DNA of 64,000 nucleotides from UBA5072 sp041737175 (lineage in GTDB: Bacteria > Bacteroidota > Bacteroidia > Bacteroidales > UBA10428): NCBI GenBank assembly GCA_041737175.1, contig JBGSSF010000024.1:62001-126000 (forward strand), given 5' to 3'. Of this stretch, positions 51,672 through 59,719 are shown in pieces. The stretch's first letter is position 1. The number at the start of each line of letters is the position of its first letter. The notes under the pieces are model-generated. The model searched no databases. It saw only the letters and a list, made by a program, of their open reading frames with translations, and was not told the DNA's origin. A program made the position numbers and the translations under genes.

Positions 51672-52706
51672 CTAAATCAATGATGTAACAAATTTATACC
51701 CAAGAAGAAGGGGTAAAATTTCAAGCGTACAAAGGTACAAAATCAAATAGAATAATAATATATCTTTCCGTATTATTATTTGATATCCCCTGAAACTCTT
51801 GTATATAAATGAAGCCAGGTAAATGATCATCCCGAGAATTAAAATAAAGGAAATCAATGGGTAGGGAAAATACTGTGCCATGATGACAACCGGAAACAAG
51901 GCAATCCCCAATCCTTTGTTTATTACAAAAGTATTGTGCAGATATTCCGAAAATACCTGCTGGTTTAAAAACAGAAAACCTGTCATTTTCAGGATAACCC
52001 GTCGTAAAAGGGAATAAAAGATGATGGCATTCAGGAAAATCAGAAACAGGTTGAATGCACTTATCTCTGCTTTGGCAATTTTGAAATGCACGGTAAATTC
52101 AAAAAGAAACAGAGACATTACCAGAATATATACCGCGTCAAGCACGATGGAAACCCGGTGCACGAGGACGTTCCTTTCCCTGAAAAGTTTGGCTGAGCCC
52201 TGAAAGCTGACTAGCGCATTGGCCAGGGTAGCAAAGAACTTGCTGTAAAAGATCCTGATCCAGATAAAAAAAACAGCAACCAAAAGAAAGATCCCGAGAA
52301 ACCAGTCGTGGGTATACATGAATCTCGATTGCGGCGTGATGTTTTCCGGTTTCACAGAACCTGCACGGACAGTAGCCAGTTCTGCCCCATTTGCCGGCCT
52401 GCTTTTGGTAACAATACCGGTCAATCCGTTTTCTGTAAAAAAATTGCGGTTTGAATTCCAACCCTTAATATCCACAACCGGTGCCACGAAACGAACCGGT
52501 GTGCCTGTCTCCAACTTCGGGGTTACGGGTATGGCAGCTACCTGCTGCCGGAGTTCCTGCAATGCGCTTTCGAGAAGAAGATCCGGTGAAGCATATTCTA
52601 CGGCAGCAGGCTCATATTCCCGTTCAATTCCCTGTGAGCGAACTGTATCCTGCCGGGAGACATTCACGGAGTCCTGTATCTGGGGATGGTAATAGAATGT
52701 GGACAT
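51672..52706 (-). CDS. DUF4271 membrane protein
   Basis: 344 residues; ATG at 52706 chosen over the GTG one codon upstream. A soluble N-terminal region (1-115) precedes about seven membrane helices. DUF4271 is a Bacteroidota family of unknown function almost always encoded next to hemD, as here. The promoter region contains a TATCTTTG box at 52730-52737 on the minus strand without a clear TTG partner. Confidence 0.85.
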   Translation of the reverse strand: MSTFYYHPQIQDSVNVSRQDTVRSQGIEREYEPAAVEYASPDLLLESALQELRQQVAAIPVTPKLETGTPVRFVAPVVDIKGWNSNRNFFTENGLTGIVTKSRPANGAELATVRAGSVKPENITPQSRFMYTHDWFLGIFLLVAVFFIWIRIFYSKFFATLANALVSFQGSAKLFRERNVLVHRVSIVLDAVYILVMSLFLFEFTVHFKIAKAEISAFNLFLIFLNAIIFYSLLRRVILKMTGFLFLNQQVFSEYLHNTFVINKGLGIALFPVVIMAQYFPYPLISFILILGMIIYLASFIYKSFRGYQIIIRKDILLFYLILYLCTLEILPLLLGYKFVTSLI

Positions 52707-52739
52707 CACTCACAATCTGAAATTGAGTGCAAAGATAAT

Positions 52740-52785
52740 TAAAGATTGAAGATTTCAGATTGCAGATTTCAGATTGCAGATTATC
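52740..52785. repeat. GATTGCAGATTTC-type tandem repeat
   Basis: Imperfect 14-bp repeats built of AGATTGCAGATTTC, in the space between DUF4271 and the MazG-type gene; related to the tract at 18993-19045. Confidence 0.85.
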
Positions 52786-52787
52786 AA

Positions 52788-53132
52788 TCACGGCAACTGC
52801 TGCTTTGATTCCAGTTTTGGATTTTCCAAATGCCGTTTATGATCCCGGTTGGTCTTTTTCAATAGATTCTTCTCAAAAGCTGCTTCTAAATCTACACCGG
52901 TCTGATTCGCGAGACATATCAGAACAAAAAGAACATCAGCCATTTCATCCCCAAGATTTATTTCTTCCTCTGCAGGTTTGGCAGTTTGCTCGCCATATTT
53001 CCTGGCGATGATCCGGGCAAGTTCCCCGGTTTCCTCCATCAGCAAAGCCAGGTTGGTGAGTTCACTGAAATACCTGACGCCGTATTTCCTGATCCACAGA
53101 TCAACTTTTTCTTGTGTTTCTTTCAGAGACAT
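52788..53132 (-). CDS. MazG-like nucleotide pyrophosphohydrolase
   Basis: 114 residues. EEIN...LGDEMADVLFVLICLANQTG matches the metal-binding EExxE...ExxD motif of MazG/dUTPase-like all-alpha NTP pyrophosphatases, which remove non-canonical nucleotides. The start shares one base with the stop of dtd (TAATG), so both are co-translated. Both act in fidelity control. Confidence 0.88.
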   Translation of the reverse strand: MSLKETQEKVDLWIRKYGVRYFSELTNLALLMEETGELARIIARKYGEQTAKPAEEEINLGDEMADVLFVLICLANQTGVDLEAAFEKNLLKKTNRDHKRHLENPKLESKQQLP

Positions 53133-53584
53133 TATTCCTTGTTTTTACTATCCATAATAATGGTTACAGGGCCGTCATTGATAAGACGTACCTCCATGTA
53201 TGCTCCAAACTCACCTGACCGAACAGCTTTTCCGGTCTCCTTGGATAAATGCACGAGGAAAGCTTTGTAAAGGGGTATGGCGATTTCCGGTCTTGCGGCT
53301 TTGATAAATGAAGGCCGGTTGCCTTTTTTTGTGCTGGCATGCAGGGTAAACTGGCTTACAACCATAATCTCCCCGTTGACTTCCTGCAGGGAGAGGTTCA
53401 TCAGTCCGTTTTCATCACCAAAAATACGCATTTTGGTAATTTTTCCCGATAACCAGAGTACATCATCCAACCCGTCGGAGTCTTCGATTCCTATTAAAAC
53501 CAGCAGACCTGATCCGATGGAGGATTTTTCGACTGCATTGATAATGACCGATGCTTCAGTTACACGTTGTATGACGGCACGCAT
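53132..53584 (-). CDS. dtd: D-aminoacyl-tRNA deacylase
   Basis: 150 residues. The two active-site motifs are present: SQFTLHAS and NDGPVTIIMD (GPVT). It removes D-amino acids mischarged on tRNA. Coupled to the downstream MazG-type gene. Confidence 0.95.
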   Translation of the reverse strand: MRAVIQRVTEASVIINAVEKSSIGSGLLVLIGIEDSDGLDDVLWLSGKITKMRIFGDENGLMNLSLQEVNGEIMVVSQFTLHASTKKGNRPSFIKAARPEIAIPLYKAFLVHLSKETGKAVRSGEFGAYMEVRLINDGPVTIIMDSKNKE

Positions 53585-53654
53585 ATTTTTTCTCCTTTAA
53601 CAAGCCTTAAAAGTAGTGAATTTAAAAATTACCATTTGTCTGTTCCTTTTAACC

Positions 53655-53731
53655 GTTTACTTTTTACTGTTTACTTTTTACTGTTTACTTTTTACTGTTT
53701 ACTTTTTACCGTTCACTTTTTACTTTTTACC
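53655..53731. repeat. 14-bp tandem repeat TTTACTTTTTACTG (about 5 copies)
   Basis: T-rich units between dtd and the small exported protein gene, within the divergent region 53585-53841; adjacent AT-rich DNA leads into the promoter at 53781-53812. Confidence 0.9.
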
Positions 53732-53780
53732 GTCGCTAACACCCTGTTTATCTATTTTTTTTATTTTTTACTACTATGTA

Positions 53781-53812
53781 TTGCATATATCTATTTTTTT
53801 TATATATCTTTG
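53781..53812 (+). promoter_or_regulatory. Bacteroidota-type promoter for the PspC/PadR operon
   Basis: TTG at 53781-53783 and TATCTTTG at 53805-53812 with a 21-nt spacer; the -7 box ends 30 bp before the ATG at 53842. PadR, encoded third in the operon, may regulate it, but no clear operator palindrome was seen. Confidence 0.6.
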
Positions 53813-53841
53813 TATAGGATTTATGCTTTTATAACCTAGTA

Positions 53842-54105
53842 ATGAAAATAAAAAAGTTCTGTATGAAATGGTTTTTGTTGATAACGGTGCCTTTGATGAT
53901 AGCAGGATTGTTACTCTTCGGAGTGGCAGATAGCTCATCGGAGAAAGATGATTCTCTGCTGAAAGAGAATACGGTGTCTGCCATGCCGGTTTCCTATGGA
54001 ATCAGCGCCGGTGGTTCTGTTTATCTGGAAACGACGGATATCCAGGCCAGTCCCAATATGGATAACTGTTTATTATTTAAGAATATATTAGTTTATATAC
54101 CCTAA
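53842..54105 (+). CDS. Small exported or membrane-anchored protein of unknown function
   Basis: 87 residues: an N-terminal hydrophobic segment (FLLITVPLMIAGLLLFGVA) then a short polar tail with no recognised domain. It starts the operon upstream of PspC-PadR-PspC, 12 nt before the first PspC gene. Function cannot be inferred. Confidence 0.55.
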   Translation: MKIKKFCMKWFLLITVPLMIAGLLLFGVADSSSEKDDSLLKENTVSAMPVSYGISAGGSVYLETTDIQASPNMDNCLLFKNILVYIP

Positions 54106-54117
54106 ACACTCGTAAAA

Positions 54118-54732
54118 ATGAAAAAAACGTTTTCCGTAAACCTTGGCAATAAGGTTTACATAATTGATGAAGATGCTTACAGCAGGTTGAAAGAATACCT
54201 CGATCGCATTGAAGGCTACTTTTCCGATCAGAAAGAAAGGGAAGATATCATTAATGATATTGAAATGCGACTCTCTGAATTGTTTGCCGAACGTCTGGTT
54301 GCCGGCAAGCAAGTACTTACCCTGAATGACGTGGAAGAAGTTACCCGGATCATGGGAGATCCTCAGGAAATCGGCGGTGAAAAGGAAAAAACAGAACAGG
54401 GACCTTCTTATGCCAACTATGAGAGAAGGACAGGCCCCCGCAGGTTTTACCGTGATCCCGACAACCGGATCATAGGTGGTGTCTGCGGCGGAATCGGCGC
54501 TTATCTTAACATCGATCCCGTGATTATTAGGGTTTTGCTGGTTGTGCTTTTAATAGCCTTTGGCATCGGATTTCTGATTTACATCATTCTGTGGATCGTT
54601 GTACCCGAAGCCAAAACTACTGCCCAGAAGCTTGAAATGCGTGGCGATACCGTGAATGCTTCCAACATCGGCAAATTTGTGCAGGATGAATTCGAAAGCG
54701 TGAAAAAAAGTTTCCGCCGGGATAAGAAATAA
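54118..54732 (+). CDS. PspC-domain membrane protein (short form)
   Basis: 204 residues. N-terminal cytoplasmic alpha/beta module (MKKTFSVNLGNKVYIIDEDA, in part; DIEMRLSELFAERL); PspC domain about 110-165 (FYRDPDNRIIGGVCGGIGAYLNID, in part; WIVVPEAKT) with one or two membrane helices. PspC proteins act in envelope-stress sensing. Shares its N-terminal module and PspC domain with the gene at 55110, a likely duplication. Confidence 0.9.
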   Translation: MKKTFSVNLGNKVYIIDEDAYSRLKEYLDRIEGYFSDQKEREDIINDIEMRLSELFAERLVAGKQVLTLNDVEEVTRIMGDPQEIGGEKEKTEQGPSYANYERRTGPRRFYRDPDNRIIGGVCGGIGAYLNIDPVIIRVLLVVLLIAFGIGFLIYIILWIVVPEAKTTAQKLEMRGDTVNASNIGKFVQDEFESVKKSFRRDKK

Positions 54733-54765
54733 GGAAAAATTTGATAAACGAAAAAAACAAATATC

Positions 54766-55095
54766 ATGGACCTCGAAAATGCTAAAGCCCAAATGAGAAA
54801 GGGTGTACTGGAGTTCTGCATTCTGTCTGTCCTCTCGAAAGGTGACGCTTATGCCACCGATCTTCTGAACAAACTTAAGGAATCGGAACTGATTGTCGTG
54901 GAAGGTACCCTGTACCCATTGCTGACCCGGCAGAAAAACGCCGGGTTGCTGAGTTACCGCTGGGAGGAGTCTACACAGGGTCCGCCCAGAAAATACTATG
55001 CGCTGACCGACAAGGGAAGGGAAGTTCTGAAGGAACTGGAAACCTCATGGAAAAAGCTTATTGAAGCAGTTGATTCCGTAACGACCAAAATCTGA
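54766..55095 (+). CDS. PadR-family transcriptional regulator
   Basis: 109 residues with the PadR winged helix (KGVLEFCILSVLSKGDAYATDLLNKL, in part; VVEGTLYPLLTRQKNAGLLSYRWEES, in part; GPPRKYYALTDKGREVL). Short PadR-s2 form. It is placed between two PspC genes and probably represses the operon in the absence of stress. Confidence 0.93.
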   Translation: MDLENAKAQMRKGVLEFCILSVLSKGDAYATDLLNKLKESELIVVEGTLYPLLTRQKNAGLLSYRWEESTQGPPRKYYALTDKGREVLKELETSWKKLIEAVDSVTTKI

Positions 55096-55109
55096 CAAAA
55101 CCAAAAACA

Positions 55110-56675
55110 ATGAAAAAAACTTTACAAATTCAAATAGGCGGCCGTCATTTTTATATGGATGAAGACGGATACCGCAAGCTCAGCCATTATCTTGAATCCC
55201 TCAAGTCCCACTTTGCGAAAGAAGGAGAATCCGGCAAAGAAATCATCGAGGATATTGAACAAAGGATTGCCGAATTGCTCGAAAAGAAGATCACACCCAG
55301 CAAAGAGGCAGTATCACTCGATGATGTGAACGAGATCATCGCCACATTGGGGAAGGTGGAAGATTTTATTTATGATGAGCCTTCTTCCGGCCGGCATGAT
55401 GAGGGTTACAGCGACCGAAGGGATTATCGCCGGTTTTACCGCGACAATGAAAACGGGTACATCGGTGGTGTCTGCTCGGGACTGGGAGAATTTTTTGATA
55501 TTGATCCCCTCTGGATCCGGCTTGCTTTCATAGCGCTGGTGTTCCTCAAGGGACTGGGTGCCATCATTTACATCATTCTTTGGATTGTTGTGCCCAGGGC
55601 GCGTTCGACCGCTGAAAAGCTGCAGATGAAAGGAATGCCCGTAAATCTTACCACCATCAAGGAATCGGTAAATGCCGAATATGACAAGGTCAAATCAAGC
55701 CTTGACGGATTGCAGAATTCCTCGGCAGCCGAAAGAACCCGGACAGCCTTTGAAAACATCATGCGTGCCGTTGGCCTGGTGATGGTGGCCATTATCAAAT
55801 TCATCATCGGAACCATCGGGGTGGTATTCCTGATCATTGGTTCAGTATTTCTGGCCGCTTTGATCATGGTTCTGCTCGGCGTATCCAATGTTTTCGGCCA
55901 CATGCCTTTCTGGAACGGGATTGATCTTCCCGGTCTCTCCCATATGTTCGGCACACCAGGACATTATGAGATCGCCATGATATGCCTGGTCATCCTGGTG
56001 CTGGTTCCCATCGTTGTGCTGATATACTGGGGCATTAAAATACTTTTCAACATCAAAACAAAACACCCCGTGCTGAGGGCGTTTACGCTTACCGGCTGGA
56101 TACTTGCGCTGATTCTCTTTATTACACTGATCTTTGCCAACAGTGCCAATTACGCCGTGGGAGCCTCCGGCACAAAAACCTCCACCGTCGGAACCGGCAA
56201 ATACCCACTTTACATTGACGTGCAGGACAATATTGAGGACAAGCGGATCACGGAATACCGGGTGTTCGATTACCGATTCAAATACAGCAAATGGGACGAA
56301 TCGCTGTATGACAAGGTGGCGCTTACCATCGAGCCTTCGGATGACAAGGAGATGCACCTGACCGTCAACAAACAGGTTAAAAATGTGGGCATCAAGGATT
56401 CCGACCGGTATATCGACAGGATCGAATACTCTTGGAACCAGGAAGATTCCGTGGTATACCTCAACAAATATTTCAGCACGGACGGGGATGATTTCTGGAT
56501 GTTCTCGGAGGTTGATATCCGGCTCAGGGTACCCGAAGGGCAGGAAATCATAATTTCCCAAAGGATCTGTGACATACTGGAATCTTACCAGTATGATCGG
56601 TATTGTTATGACAGTTCCCTGGTGGATCAAAAAGTCGTCATGTCACCCGAGGGCACCCTGGTGCCGGTGAAATAA
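55110..56675 (+). CDS. PspC-domain membrane protein (long form)
   Basis: 521 residues. Same N-terminal module (MKKTLQIQIGGRHFYMDEDG, in part) and PspC domain (FYRDNENGYIGGVCSGLGEF, in part) as the gene at 54118, followed by three more hydrophobic segments (about 228-265, 290-312, 330-350) and a beta-rich extracytoplasmic C-terminal domain (about 360-521) with polar, acidic repeats. The extra domain is the likely sensor part. Confidence 0.9.
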   Translation: MKKTLQIQIGGRHFYMDEDGYRKLSHYLESLKSHFAKEGESGKEIIEDIEQRIAELLEKKITPSKEAVSLDDVNEIIATLGKVEDFIYDEPSSGRHDEGYSDRRDYRRFYRDNENGYIGGVCSGLGEFFDIDPLWIRLAFIALVFLKGLGAIIYIILWIVVPRARSTAEKLQMKGMPVNLTTIKESVNAEYDKVKSSLDGLQNSSAAERTRTAFENIMRAVGLVMVAIIKFIIGTIGVVFLIIGSVFLAALIMVLLGVSNVFGHMPFWNGIDLPGLSHMFGTPGHYEIAMICLVILVLVPIVVLIYWGIKILFNIKTKHPVLRAFTLTGWILALILFITLIFANSANYAVGASGTKTSTVGTGKYPLYIDVQDNIEDKRITEYRVFDYRFKYSKWDESLYDKVALTIEPSDDKEMHLTVNKQVKNVGIKDSDRYIDRIEYSWNQEDSVVYLNKYFSTDGDDFWMFSEVDIRLRVPEGQEIIISQRICDILESYQYDRYCYDSSLVDQKVVMSPEGTLVPVK

Positions 56676-56698
56676 AGCACGTTCATCCGAACAAAAAA

Positions 56699-56728
56699 TT
56701 GGCAAAGACGGTTTTTTGTATAACTTTG
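56699..56728 (+). promoter_or_regulatory. Bacteroidota-type promoter for tRNA-Gln
   Basis: TTG at 56699-56701 and TAACTTTG at 56721-56728, spacer 19 nt; the predicted start is about 10 nt before the tRNA. Confidence 0.75.
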
Positions 56729-56745
56729 CAACCTCTTTAATGCGC

Positions 56746-56819
56746 TGTCCGATGGTGTAACGGTAGCACTGCAGATTTTGGTTCTGCCTGTTCAGGTTCG
56801 AATCCTGATCGGACAACCA
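56746..56819 (+). tRNA. tRNA-Gln (anticodon TTG)
   Basis: Acceptor TGTCCGA/TCGGACA, anticodon stem GCAGA/TCTGC with loop TTTTGGT (anticodon TTG), T-loop TTCGAAT between CAGG and CCTG, encoded CCA at 56817-56819. Confidence 0.95.
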
Positions 56820-56840
56820 AACAGAACAGTTAAATATTCA

Positions 56841-56880
56841 AAACCGCCCGAAATCAATGAATTTCGGGCGGTTTTGTTTT
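56841..56880 (+). terminator. Rho-independent terminator after tRNA-Gln
   Basis: AAACCGCCCGAAAT (56841-56854) pairs with ATTTCGGGCGGTTT (56861-56874) around a 6-nt loop, followed by a T-rich run TGTTTTT. A strong, canonical structure. Confidence 0.92.
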
Positions 56881-56925
56881 TAGAGTGCTTTGCGATCCGC
56901 GTGTTAACTGGTAAGGCATTAAAAA

Positions 56926-57729
56926 CTACATCGATAGCATATATCGCCAGTACAGGATCTCTTTTTTGTGAAATGCATTATACATGTAGGATCCTTTGGA
57001 TGCAGCAAATTCCCGGAAGTATTTCTGAATGTATTTCGGAAAGTAATTTCCGATTCTGTTGGTTGTGAAGGTATCACCTTTCTTTAGTGCTTTGTGTACA
57101 TTTTCGGTAATATCCTCTTCGCTGACTATGGTTAATCCCGCATCACCAAACTGTTTTAGGAGTTTAAGCCGGTTGACCGGCGAACGCATATCCACCAGGA
57201 GTAAAACACCCTCCTTTTTCAATACCCTTTTAACCTCAGCCAGGAATTTATCAACAGAACCATAGGTATGGCTGGATTCCACATTTATTATAACATCAAA
57301 GCTGTGATCCGGAAATGGTAATTTCTCTGCATTGCCGACAACAAAACTCAGGTTTTCACCGCTGTAGTTCCCATTGCAAAATTCTATCGCTTTATCAGCA
57401 ATATCAATAGCTTTGTAACTTCCGGGCTTGTGATAATTATAGAGAAAATTAGCCCCGCCACCACGACCGCAACCTACCTCCAGTATATGTTTGCCGTCAA
57501 TACCGGCAAGCCTGGCAAGATAATGATACATCTGCACCGGATAGCGGTGGTGCTCATCTTTCTGTTCGAGATGAAGATGGGTTTCCCCCGTTCCCGGGAA
57601 ATAACCGTAGTTCATCATCTGCCAGTCGGGATCAGGGAACCGGTCAGCCATAAAATTATAAACCGGTTTCCAGAAAATGGTCCGGAAAAACGGAATATCT
57701 ATCAGCGACATAAAAACTCTGGTAAACAT
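56926..57729 (-). CDS. Class I SAM-dependent methyltransferase
   Basis: 267 residues. Motif I ILEVGCGRGGGANFLYN, acidic motif YKAIDIADKAIEFC, motif LPFPDHSFDVIINVESSHTYG and post-motif VLKKEGVLLLVDMRSP. The long N-terminal segment (PFFRTIFWKPVYNFMADRF, in part) resembles lipid or small-molecule methyltransferases. Substrate unknown; it is monocistronic. Confidence 0.88.
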   Translation of the reverse strand: MFTRVFMSLIDIPFFRTIFWKPVYNFMADRFPDPDWQMMNYGYFPGTGETHLHLEQKDEHHRYPVQMYHYLARLAGIDGKHILEVGCGRGGGANFLYNYHKPGSYKAIDIADKAIEFCNGNYSGENLSFVVGNAEKLPFPDHSFDVIINVESSHTYGSVDKFLAEVKRVLKKEGVLLLVDMRSPVNRLKLLKQFGDAGLTIVSEEDITENVHKALKKGDTFTTNRIGNYFPKYIQKYFREFAASKGSYMYNAFHKKEILYWRYMLSM

Positions 57730-57802
57730 GGTTCAGGTATAAATTCCTGCGAAGGTACAAATAATGGAATTAACCCGACACATATGTAATGAGTTGAAAT
57801 TC

Positions 57803-58279
57803 TTAAACCAAAATCTCGTCAATTTCATTCAGATGCAGCTTAAAATGCCGTAAATAATCGACAATTCCGGCTCTTAGCGATATAAGCCTCTCTTCACTGT
57901 AATACCATTCATTATCCAGTTTCGATGGATCAACATTCCTGATTACATGAACAACATGCCGGTTACTGTATTTCCACAATGCAACCATGTTCATCCAGTC
58001 TTCCTCCTGGTAATTCTGAATGGCGATCCACCGGTCATTGTTGCCATTGGAAGCATAGTTCGGAAACCTCAGGGGCGATGCCTGGTATTGCAAATGAACC
58101 ATCCTGTGCGTATTATTCGAAGCCGAGTCGATCATGTGACCCAGTATTTGCTTGATCGACCGGTTTTGCGTGTTACGCCTTTCCGTGATTACATCAGGGG
58201 ATAATCCCAATAACCTGGTCTCCCATACATCGATCAGGCTTAACAACTCCCGGGTAACGGGTTCAAATTCTTCAATCAT
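57803..58279 (-). CDS. DinB-like metal-binding protein
   Basis: 158 residues, a four-helix bundle of the DinB/YfiT type: histidines in ILGHMIDSASNN and at the C-terminal LRHFKLHLNEID are the expected metal ligands. DinB-fold proteins include thiol transferases and uncharacterised damage-inducible proteins; the specific reaction is not evident. Confidence 0.8.
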   Translation of the reverse strand: MIEEFEPVTRELLSLIDVWETRLLGLSPDVITERRNTQNRSIKQILGHMIDSASNNTHRMVHLQYQASPLRFPNYASNGNNDRWIAIQNYQEEDWMNMVALWKYSNRHVVHVIRNVDPSKLDNEWYYSEERLISLRAGIVDYLRHFKLHLNEIDEILV

Positions 58280-58386
58280 GGCGTTTGAATGTTTGAGAAA
58301 AGAAAATAATCAGCAAAATAATGAAAAAGAATATTGCCAAGATACGACATTTTCTATATGGTCCTTTGGGACGTTTGGAAGTGTCC

Positions 58387-58436
58387 GTCATTGCGAGTCC
58401 CGCTTGTGGGACGAAGCAATCTGCCCGCACAGGCAG
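58387..58436. repeat. TCATTGCGAG...GACGAAGCAATCT-type dispersed repeat with two hairpins
   Basis: Contains GTCCC/GGGAC (58397-58412) and CTGCC/GGCAG (58421-58436) stems. The TCATTGCGAG ... CGAAGCAATC frame is familiar as a dispersed repeat in many environmental bacterial genomes. It occupies the divergent space 58280-58533. Confidence 0.7.
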
Positions 58437-58533
58437 AACTATGCCTAGCCTCACAATTTTTCTTTCATAGCAACTAATTATATATTGTATTTTTGCAGAA
58501 GCATTTCTATATTAGCTACTTAATCCCTGTGGA

Positions 58534-59097
58534 ATGATTGATAAACCATTAAGTACATGCTCGAAAGATACCTGCAAGGATTGCGAAGTTTCTTCCAAAT
58601 TAACCTGTCATTTCAGTTTTGGTAAGCTTCTGCGGTTCTATTCCATTGTTTCGCCGGCATTTATCCTTGGGGGGATCGGTGTTTATGGGTACAGTGTAAA
58701 TTGCTTCATAACCTGGGTGATAATCACTGGACTGTTTTTTCTGTTTTTTGGTATCAGGGTTCTTTGTACCCATTGCCCGCATTACAATGAATCAACGTGG
58801 ATTCTAAAATGTTGGGTGAATTACGGAGTTCCTAAACTTTGGAAATACAGGCCAGTCCCGATGAATATTTTCGAGAAAGCCATATATATCTCAGGACATG
58901 TGATCATTTGGTGTTATCCCATTGCATTCATAATACTAACTAGAAACTGGATTTTGTTGGGCGGGTATATTTTCTCCGTGATGCTGTTTTTCATATTGCT
59001 CAACCGGTTTTACTGCAGAAAATGCCTTAATTTTTCCTGTCCGCTGAACAGCGTGAGTGATAAGGTCAAAGAAGAGTTTCTTAGAAACAAATATTAG
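58534..59097 (+). CDS. Cys-rich four-helix membrane protein of unknown function
   Basis: 187 residues. The N-terminus carries CSKDTCKDC, the loop after helix 2 has CTHCPHY, and the C-terminus CRKCLNFSCPLN, nine or more cysteines arranged in CxxC-type clusters on what should be one side of the membrane; four helices at about 31-53, 58-78, 112-133 and 137-157. This suggests metal or Fe-S binding, or a thiol redox role, but no family was recognised. It stands alone, with a TATTTTTG box at 58488-58495 upstream. Confidence 0.7.
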   Translation: MIDKPLSTCSKDTCKDCEVSSKLTCHFSFGKLLRFYSIVSPAFILGGIGVYGYSVNCFITWVIITGLFFLFFGIRVLCTHCPHYNESTWILKCWVNYGVPKLWKYRPVPMNIFEKAIYISGHVIIWCYPIAFIILTRNWILLGGYIFSVMLFFILLNRFYCRKCLNFSCPLNSVSDKVKEEFLRNKY

Positions 59098-59675
59098 CCT
59101 GATTTCAGCCTTTCATGCTTTCCCTGTTGAAGGCAGTTCATCAGATATAAAGCATGGGGATACATTTTTCCTCCAAGCGTCAGCCAAAGATTACTTGCCT
59201 CATCTAATGAAATATTTTCCCACACGAGTTTTAAAGTAAATGGTTCCTGTTTTTGAGATTTAGCGGGATAAAAATCCTTTAAAAATGGAATTTGATCCGC
59301 TGTGTTCACTTTAAATATCGGATTCTCCTGAAAATAATCAATGGTTTCTGATAAAAACAATATTGCTTGATTATAATCATAATGTGTTGCTGTGACCAAC
59401 AGGTGAAAATTCAAATTAAAGGGAACCTTTGTAAGTTCATTATTATGAATATCAGCATCTTTTGCAAATGGTGATAAGTTTTTCCAATGAGAATCCACAT
59501 TTATCCTGATCAGTGTAAGGCAAAGCTGATCACCGGGTACCATTCCCTTTTCTTTTCCAATTCCTCCGGCAATATTACCTATACAAACCTGTGGAGGCCA
59601 GACTGATAAACCGGAACTATCAGCGAAATGCTTTTCCAATTCATTTTTTAATGTATATAACGCATGCAGGATCAT
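59094..59675 (-). CDS. DUF4255 (Pvc16 N-terminal-like) protein, orphan
   Basis: 193 residues from the ATG at 59675; ten further upstream residues are possible but less conserved. MILHALYTLKNELEKHFADS (in part), VCIGNIAG and the C-terminal SLDEASNLWLTLGGKMYPHALYLM (in part) match DUF4255, the N-terminal domain of Pvc16/Afp16, the tube-terminating cap of extracellular contractile injection systems. No sheath, tube, spike or AAA gene is near. It may be a remnant, a stand-alone homologue, or may serve a system elsewhere in the genome. Confidence 0.75.
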   Translation of the reverse strand: MILHALYTLKNELEKHFADSSGLSVWPPQVCIGNIAGGIGKEKGMVPGDQLCLTLIRINVDSHWKNLSPFAKDADIHNNELTKVPFNLNFHLLVTATHYDYNQAILFLSETIDYFQENPIFKVNTADQIPFLKDFYPAKSQKQEPFTLKLVWENISLDEASNLWLTLGGKMYPHALYLMNCLQQGKHERLKSG

Positions 59676-59719
59676 CTCTTTGCATATTGATAATAAAAAA
59701 TCCAAAAGGATTAATATAT

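Noticed and set aside
55842..56630. Long antisense frame inside the long PspC gene
   Set aside because: Shadow of a conserved reading frame; no family match and no promoter.
59094..59675. Part of a contractile injection system or prophage in this window
   Set aside because: Only the DUF4255 gene is present; no sheath, tube, baseplate or ATPase gene is found.
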